Positions 1-8,189 of a stretch of DNA of 64,000 nt are shown in pieces; positions within the stretch are counted from its first letter, which is position 1, and the number at the start of each line of letters is the position of its first letter. The notes under the pieces are model-generated. The model was not told the origin of the DNA. It made no database searches and worked only from the letters and a program-made list of their open reading frames with translations. Source of the DNA: Lactobacillus sp. ESL0700 (lineage in GTDB: Bacteria > Bacillota > Bacilli > Lactobacillales > Lactobacillaceae); the NCBI RefSeq assembly GCF_029392095.1, contig NZ_CP113930.1, positions 1,306,001 to 1,370,000 on the forward strand. The letters are read 5' to 3'. A program made the position numbers and the translations under genes.

Positions 1-429
1 AAAACAGTAATGGTCTGTTTCGATTTCTGGGCCCTGAACTACTTGGTAGCCCATGCCAATGAAGTACTTTTCAAGGTCATCTAAAATAATATTAATTGGG
101 TGTTCTGAACCAATGTGATTTTCCCGACCCGGCAAAGTCACATCAATCTTTTCTTTTTCAAGACGTTCTTCAACAAGTGCCTTGACAATCTCACTCTTGG
201 CATCGTCCAACTTGTCATTGAACAAATCACGTAATTTGTTTACTCGTTGACCAATTTCACGTCTATTTTCAGGCGCTACATCCTTCATCGAGTGCAAAAT
301 TTCGGTCAGTTCACCTTTACGGCCGACTAATTTTACCCGAACATCATTTAACTTTTCTTCGCTTTCTGCCTTGTCAATTTCAGCGAGGCCTTTATCGCGG
401 AGTTCTTTTAACCGATCAAATAAGTCCAT
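1..429 (-). CDS. pheS: Phenylalanine-tRNA ligase alpha subunit (5' part only)
   Basis: The first 143 codons are present; the rest lies beyond the left edge of the window. The protein starts MDLFDRLKELRDKG and shows the N-terminal coiled-coil tRNA-binding arm followed by the start of the class II catalytic domain (GSEHPINIILDDLEKYFIG, then QGPEIETDHY). PheS works with PheT as an alpha2beta2 enzyme that charges tRNA-Phe in the cytoplasm. The ATG is preceded by an AAAGGA ribosome binding site. A T-box leader lies directly upstream, as expected for a Firmicute pheST operon. pheT would be outside the window. Identification rests on the N-terminal sequence and the T-box. Confidence 0.95.
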   Translation of the reverse strand, partial: MDLFDRLKELRDKGLAEIDKAESEEKLNDVRVKLVGRKGELTEILHSMKDVAPENRREIGQRVNKLRDLFNDKLDDAKSEIVKALVEERLEKEKIDVTLPGRENHIGSEHPINIILDDLEKYFIGMGYQVVQGPEIETDHYCF

Positions 430-444
430 AAACTTGTCCTTTCA

Positions 445-668
445 AATAAAAAAGCTCCGTCCCCAAAAGGGACGAAGCTACGCGGTACCACCCTAGTTTG
501 GACTATAAAAAGTCCACACTCAAGTTTTCGATAACGGTGAATACCGGAATTGATTAGATTCTACTGGCAAGATGAAATTCACAGTTCCATTTAGACCTTT
601 CTTTCAGCTCAATAAAAAGGTCTCTCTGACTAAACGATTGCTGTTACTAGTCTTGCTCATTAGTAATT
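445..668 (-). promoter_or_regulatory. T-box leader of pheS
   Basis: The minus strand carries the conserved T-box AGGGTGGTACCGCG (complement at 481-494), followed by a terminator hairpin (TCGTCCC...GGGACGGA with a T-run near 448-478). A plausible Phe specifier UUC sits in a GUGAAUUUCAUC context. By T-box logic, uncharged tRNA-Phe stabilises the antiterminator and turns pheST on. Exact 5' end is inferred. Confidence 0.92.
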
Positions 669-718
669 AACTATTAGAATAATTCTTTTGTCTACAAGTT
701 GCAAGTAAAATTTTACTT

Positions 719-1069
719 TTAAACCCAGTTATCGGCCCATTCGTGAATTTGGTCAAAGACTGGCTGCAACTCCGCGCCCTTTTTCGTTAAGCCGTAAGAA
801 ATAATTTTGGTTTTTTCATCAACTGAACGTTTAACAATTTTCTCTTTTTCTAATTCTTTTAGTCGTTCGACTAAAACTCGGTCGGAGCAAGCAGAAACAC
901 AGTTTGCTAGGTCTTTGAAACGCATATAATTCGTATCGCACAAGGAACTGATAATCAGGCCATTCCACTTCTTACCAATGATCTGAAATGCACTAATAAA
1001 ATGTGGGCAGGTTTCATAAGTTAAAGCCTGACAACCATTGGTTTGTTTAAATTTTCCTTTGTGACTCAT
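719..1069 (-). CDS. HxlR-family winged-helix transcriptional regulator
   Basis: A 116-residue protein beginning MSHKGKFKQTNGCQALTYE; I chose this ATG over one 12 codons upstream because GGAGGAATTGCT precedes it directly. The sequence C-P-H-F...GKKWNGLII...LCDTNYMRFKDLANCVSACSDRVLVERLKELEKEKIVKRS is the HxlR winged helix-turn-helix pattern (Pfam HxlR). The cysteine near residue 22 sits where redox- or aldehyde-sensing HxlR members carry their reactive Cys. It is monocistronic, and no target gene is obvious because both neighbours are housekeeping genes. Confidence 0.88.
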   Translation of the reverse strand: MSHKGKFKQTNGCQALTYETCPHFISAFQIIGKKWNGLIISSLCDTNYMRFKDLANCVSACSDRVLVERLKELEKEKIVKRSVDEKTKIISYGLTKKGAELQPVFDQIHEWADNWV

Positions 1070-1153
1070 AGCAATTCCTCCGTTATCGATTTCTGTTCTC
1101 GACAACTATTATAATTAATTCACTTACTAAAAACAAGTACCTGCTCTTAGTCT

Positions 1154-1921
1154 CTAAGCAAAATGGTAAATCATAATTCCTGCTGCAATCGCCGCATTCA
1201 ACGATTCAGCTTGGCCCTTAATCGGAATGTACAATTTTTCGTCACTAGCTTGTGCCACTGCTGAACTGACACCATGAGCTTCATTGCCAATCACAAGGCC
1301 TAATTGCGGTACTGGGGCAAAATCTGGCAGCTGTTTAGCCGCACGGTCTAGCATACTGGCATAAACAGGAATGCCGTTATTTCTTAGCGAAGCAATTGCT
1401 GCTGGCAAGTCTGTCACAATTAAATTAATGTGGAATTGACTACCCTGCATTGCGCGCTGCGTTTTTGGATTGTATAAGTCAACGCTATTTGGTGACAAAA
1501 TTACACCGTCAAAGCCGGCGGCATCAGCGGTTCTGATAATTGTGCCGACATTACCTGGATCAGCCAACTGGTCGAGCAAAACCCACTTACCATAATTAAA
1601 CGGGTAATCTTTCGGCTGGGCAATCTTCAAAACCATAAAAATATTTTGGGAATTTTTAGTACTCGACAAGTGCCGCACAATTGCCGAGTTAATCAAAATA
1701 ACATTTTTGGCTGTTAAATCGACTTCATCTTCGGCCTCGACTGTATCTAAGGCTTCCTGTGTTCCTAATAGATAGACGTACTTGCGGCTTGCCTTAATTG
1801 CTTCCTCAACTAAGTGAAAGCCTTCGATTAAATATAATCCAGTTTCCTCACGATATTTTTTCTGCTTTAATTTAGCTAAATCCTTAATTAACTTATTATT
1901 TACCGAACTAATTTGTTCCAT
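1154..1921 (-). CDS. TrmH/SpoU-family RNA 2'-O-methyltransferase
   Basis: 255 residues. The N-terminus (about 1-95) resembles the SpoU substrate-binding domain; the C-terminus carries the SPOUT knot motifs LLDQLADPGNVGTIIRTADAAG, LVIGNEAHGVS and IPIKGQAESLNAAIAAGI, which form the S-adenosylmethionine pocket. It is most like the YsgA-type 23S rRNA methyltransferases that sit next to pheS in Firmicutes. The substrate position is not determined. Start is supported by a GAGG ribosome binding site. It is divergent from acyP. Confidence 0.9.
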   Translation of the reverse strand: MEQISSVNNKLIKDLAKLKQKKYREETGLYLIEGFHLVEEAIKASRKYVYLLGTQEALDTVEAEDEVDLTAKNVILINSAIVRHLSSTKNSQNIFMVLKIAQPKDYPFNYGKWVLLDQLADPGNVGTIIRTADAAGFDGVILSPNSVDLYNPKTQRAMQGSQFHINLIVTDLPAAIASLRNNGIPVYASMLDRAAKQLPDFAPVPQLGLVIGNEAHGVSSAVAQASDEKLYIPIKGQAESLNAAIAAGIMIYHFA

Positions 1922-1976
1922 TGCTAAAACCTCTTTCTCTGACTCTATTTTAATGTAAACTATTCAATTTTAAAAA

Positions 1977-1985
1977 TGGTAAAAT
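1977..1985 (+). promoter_or_regulatory. Extended -10 promoter for acyP/yidC
   Basis: TGGTAAAAT has the TG-n-TANAAT form of an extended -10 element and lies about 30 nt before the acylphosphatase ATG. No strong -35 is visible. Confidence 0.5.
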
Positions 1986-2015
1986 CAAGTATATAACTTG
2001 TAGAAAGGACTAATT

Positions 2016-2348
2016 ATGGGCTTTTTTAACAGAAATAACCACCCTAAACATCATAATCCCGCCGATTCTAATCAGGAAACCTGGGCACTTACCGTTTCCG
2101 GCATTGTGCAAGGTGTCGGCTTTCGCTGGAGCGTCCAAGTCTTGGCTGACAAAATGCAGCTGACTGGGTCTGTTCATAATAATTTAGACCAAACAGTAAC
2201 TATTGTACTGCAAACCGACCTCAATCATGTTAACCAATTTTGCCAAGAATTGCCCCACAGTATTTCACAATTTGCTAAAATAACTAAAATTAAAAAAGAA
2301 AAACTGACAAATGCGGGCAAAATGCACGGTTTTCATGTATTATATTAG
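2016..2348 (+). CDS. acyP: Acylphosphatase
   Basis: 110 residues: a ~25-residue polar His/Asn-rich N-terminal extension, then the acylphosphatase fold. The motif GIVQGVGFRWSVQ contains the phosphate-binding loop and catalytic Arg, and GSVHNNLDQTV contains the catalytic Asn. The enzyme hydrolyses acyl phosphates such as acetyl phosphate. Ribosome binding site AGAAAGG, 7 nt before ATG. yidC follows after 33 nt, probably on the same transcript. The N-terminal extension is longer than in the ~90-residue family norm. Confidence 0.93.
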   Translation: MGFFNRNNHPKHHNPADSNQETWALTVSGIVQGVGFRWSVQVLADKMQLTGSVHNNLDQTVTIVLQTDLNHVNQFCQELPHSISQFAKITKIKKEKLTNAGKMHGFHVLY

Positions 2349-2381
2349 ATGTTGACAAAAAATAATAATGTGGTGAATTGA

Positions 2382-3350
2382 ATGAAAAAATATCGTAAAT
2401 ATCTTGGTTTGGCTGCTTTAACACTAGCAGTCATGTTAATTGTGACTGGTTGTGCGCAAAATGGCAATGCCTTAAATACGCCGCCGTCAAGCGGCATCTA
2501 CGGCTGGATTTATAGTTTTATTGGTAAGCCCCTGCAGAACATCATGTTGCGCTGCTACGCCATCATCGGCGGGGCAAACGGCGCTGGCTGGGCCATTATT
2601 TTAATGACTCTAGTCGTGCGGATGATTTTATTGCCATTAATGCTAAACCAGCAAAAGAAATCAACAACCCAACAAGAAAAAATGGCGCGGTTGCAGCCCC
2701 AGATGAAGTTAATCCAAGACGCAATGAAGAAGAAGGATTTAACTCAAGACCAGCAAATGACTTTGGCCAACTGGCAGCGGCAATTGTATTCGCAAAATAA
2801 CTTGTCATTAACAGGCGGCATGGGCTGTTTACCACTGATTATCCAGTTCCCAATCATGATCGGGATTTACCAAGCGGTAATGTATTCCAAGACACTGGCA
2901 AATTCGACTTTCTTCACAATTTCGCTTAGTGATAAATCCATGCTGATGGCGATTATCGGTACTGTCTTTGCATTTATCCAAGGTTACATTTCATTAATTG
3001 GGATTCCTAAGGAACAAAAGAAGCAAATGCAGTCAATGATGCTGCTTAACCCAATTATGACCCTCTTTATTTCCATGTCGGTTTCCGGTTCAGTTGCGCT
3101 ATATTGGGCTGCGGGTAACTTCTTTACCATTATCCAGCAAGTAATCGTCACATTTATCATTATGCCTCGCGTTAAAAAGAATGTTGACGAGGAATTAAAG
3201 CGTGAACCAATGAAAGAAATTGTGACACCTGCTAAAGTTGCCGAGCTTCTAGACCAGACAACTGCAGCGCCTGCAGCAAATAAGCAAGTCAAAGAAATGC
3301 ACGAAAATTTGCGCAACCGTAATAAAGGTAAGCAAAATCATAAGCATTAA
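2382..3350 (+). CDS. yidC: YidC/Oxa1-family membrane protein insertase (lipoprotein)
   Basis: 322 residues. The N-terminus is a lipoprotein signal with lipobox VTGC (Cys near 24), as in Gram-positive YidC1/YidC2 (SpoIIIJ). The Oxa1 core follows: LMTLVVRMILLPLML, a charged cytoplasmic coiled hairpin (QQKKSTTQQEKMARLQPQ), then GGMGCLPLIIQFPIMIGIYQAV and further membrane segments, with a basic C-terminal tail ending NKGKQNHKH that contacts ribosomes. It inserts membrane proteins alone or with Sec. The ribosome binding site is weak (GGTGAA), suggesting dependence on upstream acyP translation. Confidence 0.95.
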   Translation: MKKYRKYLGLAALTLAVMLIVTGCAQNGNALNTPPSSGIYGWIYSFIGKPLQNIMLRCYAIIGGANGAGWAIILMTLVVRMILLPLMLNQQKKSTTQQEKMARLQPQMKLIQDAMKKKDLTQDQQMTLANWQRQLYSQNNLSLTGGMGCLPLIIQFPIMIGIYQAVMYSKTLANSTFFTISLSDKSMLMAIIGTVFAFIQGYISLIGIPKEQKKQMQSMMLLNPIMTLFISMSVSGSVALYWAAGNFFTIIQQVIVTFIIMPRVKKNVDEELKREPMKEIVTPAKVAELLDQTTAAPAANKQVKEMHENLRNRNKGKQNHKH

Positions 3351-3369
3351 AACAAATAGTTTTTACCAA

Positions 3370-3404
3370 AATAAGCATCAGATTAACTTAATCTGGTGCT
3401 TATT
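3370..3404. terminator. Bidirectional terminator between yidC and the arylsulfotransferase gene
   Basis: A 15-bp stem AATAAGCATCAGATT / AATCTGGTGCTTATT with a 5-nt loop lies between convergent genes, A/T-rich on both sides. Confidence 0.8.
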
Positions 3405-3411
3405 AATTTGG

Positions 3412-4845
3412 CTAAATTTCATCATTAAACTTAGCTGGAGTTGTGTTATATCCTGCTGCCTGTGCTACAGTAACGGCACTGTCTTTTGTCAGAGTTGGGT
3501 CGGCTGCCCCAGGAAGATGGAAATTAGCATTATCTGGAGGAATAACTGCTTGCAGAGGATCTTCCCTAGTTAGCTGTGGAATCCAGTCGTAAGGAATCCG
3601 ATAAGCACGAAAAATCAACCCGTCACCTAAGTTAGGATAAACATATTCCCAGACGATTTCCTTATCCTGCGTTACTTCTAAAAAGCGCCCCTCTGTTCCC
3701 TCATCAATTAGCGTATTACCGTTGGGTAAACGTTGGGCGCTGCTGACAAGTGGCGAATAGAAATGATGCCGGTGAAAAGGAGTATGACTAGCCGCAATAT
3801 CAGTTGCGCCAAATGACCAAACGACTGCCAAAGTTACCGGGTTGAATTCAATTACCTGTGAGGTGTCAATGCGACTAGTTTTCGTCCCTGTACTTGAAGT
3901 CTGATCGGGAGCACCATAACCGGCCCAGCCACCGTTATTGAAAACCAAAATATTACCGGCTCCAGGCAAGCCCTGCGGAATCATGTGCGTGTGATGCATC
4001 CCGATTAATGGCCCTAATTTTTGTAAAGCTGGACTTATCGTATAGTCTGGTCCAATCTGCCAAACAATTTTGCCGGTTTCATGGTCAATAATCCACATAA
4101 TGTTGGCTTCACGGGAATCCATTATAATATTATCCGGCTTAAAACGAACATCGCCTTCCTCGAACCAATGATTTGGTCCTAAATAACTAGCACAATTAAC
4201 GTGGAACAGGTCACCTTCACCCTCCCCATTAAAGCTGTCCTCATGAGTATTGGGGTCCCGAAAAATAGCATTCTTTTGCAAATTAGATAAATGAAATTCA
4301 TTAAAGTGGTCTGTTATGTGCCATGACCAGAGTTTTTTCCCGTTACGGTCAACCTCCAATAAAACTTCTTCAAGTAAGGGCTGTGGGGAAATTTTGGGCT
4401 TTTTAACATTGTTATGCGTCAACAATAATACTTTGTTGAAATCATCGTTAACAGTTTGACCTGGAACAAAATAGCCAACTGGATTACCTTCAATTTGGTA
4501 GTCATGGTGTTGCCTAGCAACCCAAGTTTTGCCGCAGTCCTGATCCGTTACTTCTTGGTTATGATTAAAACTCCAAACAACATTACCATTCCAATCAACC
4601 TCGGTTACATCAGCATAATCTTGATAGGCATCCAAGCGATTGCGGCACCTGAGTGAACCGAAGATTTTACCACCCGGAATCATTTTGTTAGGAAAGCCCT
4701 GTAACCCGCGCCACTGATGGACTACCTTTCCGGACATATCAATTAACACAGCACCAATACCGCCAGCATTAAACAAAGTATAGCCATTCCATGCCTTAGC
4801 AGGATCGAACATAACCGTTCCTGTTGGAAAAATATTTCTACCCAT
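3412..4845 (-). CDS. Arylsulfotransferase (ASST) family protein
   Basis: 477 residues with no signal peptide or membrane segment. Repeated beta-propeller-like strands (GKVVHQWRG, GNVVWSFNH, GKKLWSWHI, GKIVWQIGP, LAVVWSFGA, KEIVWEYVY) and the motif SSAQRLPNGNTLIDEG (369-383 region) are typical of the ASST fold. Conserved His clusters occur at 284-287 (HHTH) and 358-361 (HRHH); ASST uses a catalytic His that is transiently sulfurylated, but I cannot assign which one here. Known ASSTs move sulfate from one phenolic ester to another phenol. It begins 13 nt after the APC permease stop with an AAGGAGGG ribosome binding site, so the two form an operon under the Tyr-rich leader. The lack of a signal peptide is unlike periplasmic Gram-negative ASST. 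True substrate unknown. Confidence 0.75.
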   Translation of the reverse strand: MGRNIFPTGTVMFDPAKAWNGYTLFNAGGIGAVLIDMSGKVVHQWRGLQGFPNKMIPGGKIFGSLRCRNRLDAYQDYADVTEVDWNGNVVWSFNHNQEVTDQDCGKTWVARQHHDYQIEGNPVGYFVPGQTVNDDFNKVLLLTHNNVKKPKISPQPLLEEVLLEVDRNGKKLWSWHITDHFNEFHLSNLQKNAIFRDPNTHEDSFNGEGEGDLFHVNCASYLGPNHWFEEGDVRFKPDNIIMDSREANIMWIIDHETGKIVWQIGPDYTISPALQKLGPLIGMHHTHMIPQGLPGAGNILVFNNGGWAGYGAPDQTSSTGTKTSRIDTSQVIEFNPVTLAVVWSFGATDIAASHTPFHRHHFYSPLVSSAQRLPNGNTLIDEGTEGRFLEVTQDKEIVWEYVYPNLGDGLIFRAYRIPYDWIPQLTREDPLQAVIPPDNANFHLPGAADPTLTKDSAVTVAQAAGYNTTPAKFNDEI

Positions 4846-4858
4846 TGAAAAACCCTCC

Positions 4859-6256
4859 TTATGCTTGTTTATTTTCCAATTTATTTAATAGTGCCATTGC
4901 AAGAGGTAACAGCAAAAAGCCTACAACCATCATGGCAATTGCGTACCAATTAATGCCAACAACTTGGCCGTTGACGATTACGCCAAACTGGACTTTCCAG
5001 TTGTATTCAACTAATAAAAAGACAACGAGCAAGATTGAAATAATAGGGATAATAATATCTGTCCAAACGTTTTTAGGAGCATTTAGGACCTGTTCCTTGT
5101 TAGTTCCCCGGTAAAAACGCATAACAGAAAGTGGAACCACAATAAATTCGACGAAACTGACCATTGCAGTCAGTGTAATCAGATTTGTCATGTTAAATTG
5201 AAAAGCCATTGGAATTAAAATAACTAAAATTATTGAAATGAAGTAACTTCTGATCGGAAAATTGTTTGCTGTTCTTTTGGTTAATTTTTTAGATAACTGC
5301 CCTTCTTTAGCCATTGCTTCTAAAACTCGCGGAATACTGAAACTTTCAGCAATATTAACACCTAGCATTGAAATTAGAGCACCAATTAGGATTAGGTCAC
5401 GAAGAATTTCGTTCTTGAAAATTGCACTAATTGCGACAACTTGCTTGGTTGTCATTAAAGCCTGTGGAGCTAGTTTTAGGGCAACTGCGATAATCCCCAT
5501 GTAGATGAAAGCAATGATAAAAATCGACAGTGGAATTGCGCGCGGCAAGTTCTTTTCCGGATGCTCCATATCTTCTGCACCAGAAGCCACTGACTCAAAG
5601 CCCATGAAAGAATAAAAAGCAGAAACCACAGCCATTGCAAGACCGCTAGTAGTTAATGTGGGAACGATCTTATGACCGTTTTGTGTAATTTGGTCAACTT
5701 CTGCAAGGTGATGAGTTGCTCCAGTGGTCAGCATCAAAGCGACTGCAGCTATAATAATTAAAATAAGTGCTGCAAGCTTACCAATGGTTGCCATATTCAT
5801 AACGTATTTGACAACTTTTTGACCGAAAAGATTAATTATAGTAATCAAAACGACCAAGAGTAATAGTCCAATGGTTAATGACATATTATTATTGGGATTG
5901 CCACCAAAGATGGAAATGGTCGATTTGACAACGCCAGTTGCCATTACTGACCAAGTAACACTGGCGGCAAAGTAGCGCAGAATACCCATGTAAAAGCCTA
6001 ACTTGTCGCCAAAAGCCGCCTTCGAATATGCATATGAAGCACCAGACTTAATAACATATTTAGCAGCTGATGCTGATGAAATCCCAAAGGCAGCTGCACA
6101 AATAGCGGCAATTAAGTAAACCCATAACGACATGCTTCCAGCTTGATTGACAACACTAGCTGGTGTTAAGAAAATCCCCGAGCCAATTGTGGTATTAATT
6201 GCCAAAAAGACAATAGACCAAAAGTCCAATTTATCTCCAATATTTTTGTTTTTCAT
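4859..6256 (-). CDS. APC-superfamily amino-acid permease
   Basis: 465 residues, about 12 hydrophobic segments. The N-terminal signature DFWSIVFLAINTTIGSGIFLTPASV and later GFESVASGAEDMEHPEKNLPRAIPLSI are classical APC permease motifs (substrate-binding unwound helix 1 and the cytoplasmic loop). It imports or exchanges an amino acid or amine; the family does not fix the substrate. Its leader encodes five tyrosine codons before a terminator, so tyrosine or a tyrosine-derived compound is the best inference. Start ATG follows AGAGGAAACATCA. The next gene is the arylsulfotransferase-family protein. Confidence 0.9.
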   Translation of the reverse strand: MKNKNIGDKLDFWSIVFLAINTTIGSGIFLTPASVVNQAGSMSLWVYLIAAICAAAFGISSASAAKYVIKSGASYAYSKAAFGDKLGFYMGILRYFAASVTWSVMATGVVKSTISIFGGNPNNNMSLTIGLLLLVVLITIINLFGQKVVKYVMNMATIGKLAALILIIIAAVALMLTTGATHHLAEVDQITQNGHKIVPTLTTSGLAMAVVSAFYSFMGFESVASGAEDMEHPEKNLPRAIPLSIFIIAFIYMGIIAVALKLAPQALMTTKQVVAISAIFKNEILRDLILIGALISMLGVNIAESFSIPRVLEAMAKEGQLSKKLTKRTANNFPIRSYFISIILVILIPMAFQFNMTNLITLTAMVSFVEFIVVPLSVMRFYRGTNKEQVLNAPKNVWTDIIIPIISILLVVFLLVEYNWKVQFGVIVNGQVVGINWYAIAMMVVGFLLLPLAMALLNKLENKQA

Positions 6257-6280
6257 TGATGTTTCCTCTTAATTTGATAA

Positions 6281-6319
6281 TAAAAAAATGAGCATGTTAG
6301 ATTAAAAACCTAACATGCC
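6281..6319 (-). terminator. Conditional intrinsic terminator in the permease leader
   Basis: On the minus strand an 11-bp stem GGGCATGTTAG / CTAACATGCTC (6309-6319 with 6289-6299) is followed by seven T residues interrupted from the stem by one A. It lies between the leader peptide and the permease ATG, so it must be bypassed for expression: an attenuator. Confidence 0.88.
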
Positions 6320-6442
6320 CACTTTGGCACTTGATATTTAGAACATAATCATGCTAATGCTCACTTGCTAGGTAATTAATCTAGCAGGTTACAATATGCG
6401 AGCTAGACACGGCTTTATTTTGTCCGTATCTAATACAACGGA
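6289..6442 (-). promoter_or_regulatory. Candidate ribosome-mediated attenuator (alternative hairpins)
   Basis: Four pairings can be drawn by eye. 1:2 is GTCCGT (6442-6437) with ACGGAC (6426-6421). 2:3 is TTAGATACGG (6432-6423) with CCGTGTCTAG (6411-6402), 10 pairs including two G-U. 3:4 is GCTCGC (6402-6397) with GTGAGC (6363-6358), enclosing GCTAG/CTAGC. Strand 4, GAGCATTAG (6361-6353), can also pair with the 3' half of the terminator (6299-6289) with a small bulge. 1:2 excludes 2:3, 2:3 excludes 3:4, and 3:4 would leave the terminator free, the layout of a trp-type attenuator. No T-box consensus is present. Confidence 0.65.
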
Positions 6443-6447
6443 CGTTA

Positions 6448-6513
6448 TTTAACCATAATAGGTATAAAAAACGCCTGCATAATATCGCTGAATTGCTTGT
6501 AGTGATTGTTGCA
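6448..6513 (-). CDS. Tyr-rich leader peptide (21 residues)
   Basis: A short ORF begins at an ATG preceded by AAGAAAGGA with 8-nt spacing. The peptide starts MQQSLQAIQ and ends RYYAGVFYTYYG. Five of the last eleven residues are tyrosine (codons 11, 12, 17, 19, 20, all TAT), and a TAA stop follows. The stop lies only 5 nt before the first strand of hairpin 1:2, so a ribosome waiting on the last Tyr pair would cover that strand. This is the signature of a transcription-attenuation leader peptide, here apparently sensing tyrosine. Nothing else suggests a free-standing function. Confidence 0.75.
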
Positions 6514-6617
6514 TGAGATTAGTCCTTTCTTAAATGATAGTGTTTATTAAAACATAAAAGTTCAATGTATACAATAGTATAATTGCAAAAATATTAAATT
6601 AAAATTAATTAATGGTA

Positions 6618-8189
6618 TTACTTACTTTCAGATTCTGCACGCTTGCGCAGCTTAGCAGCCTGCTGCTTAGTTAGCGCTGGAAAGACAATCTTGAACTGAC
6701 TGCCTTGCCCCTCAACAGAATCAACGCTAATCTGGCCGTGATAGCTGTTAACCAATTTTTGTGCAATCGACAAGCCAAGGCCATTACCGCCCTTTTCACG
6801 TGTACGAGCCTTATCAACGCGATAAAAGCGATTAAAAATCTTGTCCTGATCGACCTTAGAAATTCCTTCACCAAAGTCTTGGACAATAATATTGACTTCA
6901 TCTTGTAAAAGGCCAGCTGAGACATTCATTTGCTTACGGTCGGTTGAATATTTAATACCATTATCGATCAAAATTACGAGTAATTGCTCTAGGTGGCCCT
7001 GATAAATCTGGACTTCCGTGTCTTGCGGCAAATCATCCATGTCAAGACTAATCTTAAAATCTTGATGAACCAGCGACATGTCGCTAACCACGCGCTTTAA
7101 AACCTCTGAGATCTTAGTCACGGCATTCGGATACTGAACATTAATCTGCTCGGCACGCGTCAAATCGAGCATTTCTTGAATCAAATGCTGCATCCGTTTT
7201 GCTTCTTGCAGTGATGCATTAATTGATTCATCCAAGATTTCAGGATCATCCTTGCCCCACCGCTGAAGCATATTTAAATGGCCTTCAATTACCGCCACGG
7301 GAGTACGCAACTCGTGCGAAACATCCCCGACAAACTCTTTCTGCTGGTCAATATAGCGCTGCATTCGGTCCAGCATTTGGTTAAAAGATACCGCCAACTC
7401 TTGTAATTCGTCATTGCGATGAAAGTCAGCAATCCGCGCCGTGCTATTAGGATCATCGTTAACCTCACGCGCCACCTTCGACATTTCCTTAATTGGCTTG
7501 ACAATGTCTTGCACAATAATAAAGGCAATCAACGTAAACAATACAATTGCAATGATCGATATGCGCACCATCCACTTAAGCAAGTTTTTCATCAGACCGT
7601 TGTAATACGTCATGCGGTTAACAACCACAATGTAGCCGGTCAATTTGCCAGTCCTGATTGAACGGACTTTTTGGTACGTAATTAATTCCTGACGATTGTC
7701 TTGAAAAGTCTGTTCCTGCTTGTATTCACCCTTAAAGGGTTTAAACGCCGGAATTTCATTTTCGCTACCATTATCAAAGACATCTTCTTGCTGTAAATTA
7801 TAAACAACTACATTTAAGTCAGGATTGGTCAATGAGGCTAGTAAATTATCATTAAAGGCGCTACTTGCTCTGTCATCGCGACTAATCACAGGATCGCCCT
7901 GCAAAACTTTTTTAGCAGAGGGTGTTAGTGCCGGAACAACATTAGCAATTTGTAATTCACCCGAAATAGAACTGAGATTTTCATTCAGCTGGACGACCAT
8001 TTGGTTAGAAGTTTCCTTCTGCTGACCAATTGATTGCTGACCAACAAACGTGTAAATAACTACTGAAAATACAATAAAGGAGACCATAATCGTCAAACTG
8101 ACGATACTGACCCACCGTACAATTAACGATGAGCGTTTGGTCCCCTTTTTACTTTGTTCGTGCTTTTTAGTTCTTTTCATCATCTTCAT
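6618..8189 (-). CDS. Two-component sensor histidine kinase, LisK/ArlS-like
   Basis: 523 residues: a basic cytoplasmic N-terminus, TM1 (about 22-49), an extracytoplasmic sensor region (50-200), TM2 (about 204-226), HAMP, and a HisKA domain with EFVGDVSHELRTP (phospho-acceptor His292). The catalytic domain follows with ILIDNGIKYS (N box), VQDFGEGISKVD (G1) and GGNGLGLSIAQ (G2). It overlaps the response-regulator gene by 23 bp, so the two are translationally coupled. Several ATG codons (MKMM) sit at the start, and the exact one is uncertain. LisRK/ArlRS-type systems sense envelope or acid stress; the signal here is not visible. Confidence 0.93.
   Translation of the reverse strand: MKMMKRTKKHEQSKKGTKRSSLIVRWVSIVSLTIMVSFIVFSVVIYTFVGQQSIGQQKETSNQMVVQLNENLSSISGELQIANVVPALTPSAKKVLQGDPVISRDDRASSAFNDNLLASLTNPDLNVVVYNLQQEDVFDNGSENEIPAFKPFKGEYKQEQTFQDNRQELITYQKVRSIRTGKLTGYIVVVNRMTYYNGLMKNLLKWMVRISIIAIVLFTLIAFIIVQDIVKPIKEMSKVAREVNDDPNSTARIADFHRNDELQELAVSFNQMLDRMQRYIDQQKEFVGDVSHELRTPVAVIEGHLNMLQRWGKDDPEILDESINASLQEAKRMQHLIQEMLDLTRAEQINVQYPNAVTKISEVLKRVVSDMSLVHQDFKISLDMDDLPQDTEVQIYQGHLEQLLVILIDNGIKYSTDRKQMNVSAGLLQDEVNIIVQDFGEGISKVDQDKIFNRFYRVDKARTREKGGNGLGLSIAQKLVNSYHGQISVDSVEGQGSQFKIVFPALTKQQAAKLRKRAESESK

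Noticed and set aside
6257..6617. Tested the permease leader as a T-box or SAM-type riboswitch.
   Set aside because: No GGGTGG-ACCGCG core, no GUAACC-type SAM core; the only clear elements are the Tyr-rich ORF, hairpins and terminator.
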